Both the position numbers and the translations under genes were made by a program. Shown here one piece after another: positions 63,303 to 64,000 of a DNA stretch of 64,000 bases. The notes beneath the pieces are model-generated. The model searched no databases, was not told the origin of the DNA, and worked only from the letters and a program-made list of their open reading frames with translations. Source of the DNA: JBEBVQ01 sp964527735 (GTDB lineage: Bacteria; Bacteroidota; Bacteroidia; Chitinophagales; Chitinophagaceae); assembly GCA_964527735.1 (NCBI GenBank), contig CAZGPG010000007.1, forward strand, positions 62,001-126,000, in the 5' to 3' direction. How positions within the stretch are numbered: position 1 is the stretch's first letter; each line of letters begins with the position of its first letter.

Positions 63303-64000
63303 ATGAAAATAGCAGGAATTTGTTTCAGCCTTTTTTTTCTGTCGTTGTTTGCCCGGGCGACTCCCGACAGCAGCGGCTTGCGTATGAGCCTGCTCACTGT
63401 GGGGCCGGGACATGATGAAATATACGAACCGTTTGGCCATACCGGTATCCGGGTTATTGATACGCTCAACGGCACCGACTTGGTGTACAGCTACGGCAGC
63501 TTCAACTATACCGAGCCGAACTTCGAGCTGAAGTTCATGCGTGGCAAGCTGCTTTACTATATGTCGGTATCGTCTTTCCGGGGCTTTGTGGAAGAATATG
63601 AGTATACCAACCGAAAAGTAGAAGAGCAGGTGTTCCTCCTGCAGGGATACGAAAAGCAGGATATAAATGCCTTCCTGCAATATAACCTGCAGCCGGAAAA
63701 TAAATACTACAAATACGATTTCCTGTTTGATAATTGCGCTACACGGGTGCGTGATGTGTTCCCGAAAACATTTGATGCCGCGTTTCAGTTCGGAAAGACA
63801 TTACCGGCGGATGTCCGTATTACCTATCGCCAGATCATTAATCAGTACCTGTATGTGGAACATTTTGCCCGGTTTGGTATCAATATTCTGCTCGGATCCA
63901 GGATAGATAAAGTGATGAGTAGTGAGGATGCGATGTTTCTCCCGGATTTTCTCCGCGACGGACTTAAGGGTGCGGCACTTTCCGGTAAGCCGGTTGCCGG
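63303..64000 (+). CDS. DUF4105 (Lnb N-terminal periplasmic domain) protein, C-terminus off the window
   Basis: An exported protein, 232 residues in the window. The signal MKIAGICFSLFFLSLFARA is cut near ATPDS. The core has LLTVGPGHDEIYEPFGHTGI, VYSYGSFNYTEPNFELKFMR, GKLLYYMSVSSFRGFVEEYE and FDNCATRVRDVFPKTFD, the pattern of the DUF4105/Lnb N-terminal periplasmic family. These proteins are cell-envelope enzymes or integral membrane proteins in Bacteroidota with no firm function. A TTACTTTG box lies 8 nt before the ATG. Confidence 0.85.
   Translation, partial: MKIAGICFSLFFLSLFARATPDSSGLRMSLLTVGPGHDEIYEPFGHTGIRVIDTLNGTDLVYSYGSFNYTEPNFELKFMRGKLLYYMSVSSFRGFVEEYEYTNRKVEEQVFLLQGYEKQDINAFLQYNLQPENKYYKYDFLFDNCATRVRDVFPKTFDAAFQFGKTLPADVRITYRQIINQYLYVEHFARFGINILLGSRIDKVMSSEDAMFLPDFLRDGLKGAALSGKPVA

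Overview
The window looks like chromosome from a member of the Bacteroidota, most likely the Chitinophagaceae. The evidence is mixed. Four very large secreted proteins carry type IX secretion (T9SS) C-terminal sorting domains. PorT-like, DUF3347, DUF2911, META and DUF4105/Lnb-type proteins are present. Ku and LigD are encoded side by side. Bacteroidota-type promoters (TTG, about 19-23 nt, TAnnTTTG) occur, and Shine-Dalgarno sequences are not evident. I see no phage, plasmid or integrative-element backbone and no CRISPR array.

Layout. 1-6.1 kb: a 3'-truncated RicT/PSP1 protein, an ABC-F ATPase, two small lipoproteins, an AI-2E-type permease and an OsmC protein. 6.2-16.5 kb is core metabolism: lipoyl synthase, a ribosome hibernation factor, a GDSL esterase, an aldehyde dehydrogenase, a phosphohexomutase, exonuclease III, and a three-gene shikimate operon (DAHP synthase/chorismate mutase, EPSP synthase, chorismate synthase). 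16.5-29.3 kb mixes envelope genes (a repeat protein, a PorT-like barrel, TlpA-like thioredoxin, MltG, an Omp85-type barrel), a sugar dehydrogenase/cytochrome c pair, a YciE-like ferritin group and a radical SAM gene next to a membrane protein.

29.3-52.3 kb is the distinctive part. It contains two copies of one module: a NarL-type response regulator and a TPR sensor histidine kinase on the minus strand, with a divergent T9SS-exported beta-propeller protein on the plus strand. The two propeller proteins share C-terminal modules but differ in the propeller: seven SBBP blades in one, six Kelch-like blades in the other. Between the modules lie two giant gliding-type (CHU_C) secreted proteins, a Crp/Fnr regulator, an extradiol dioxygenase, a DoxX protein and a DUF2911 protein. 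This reads as a surface-protein island with its own duplicated signalling.

52.4-64 kb: malate dehydrogenase, an NlpC/P60 peptidase, Ku, and LigD split into two frames exactly at an A9 tract containing the heptamer A AAA AAG. Then come two GH13 enzymes (an alpha-glucosidase-like protein and TreZ), initiator tRNA-fMet with a textbook promoter, Era, an ACC deaminase/D-cysteine desulfhydrase-like PLP enzyme, and the start of a DUF4105 protein.

Intergenic DNA is rich in palindromic repeats of at least four families. These include a perfect 62-bp nested palindrome and a 346-bp MITE-like element, and several copies sit exactly on or beside stop codons. All functional calls rest on motifs and family knowledge read by eye. 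No database search was run.
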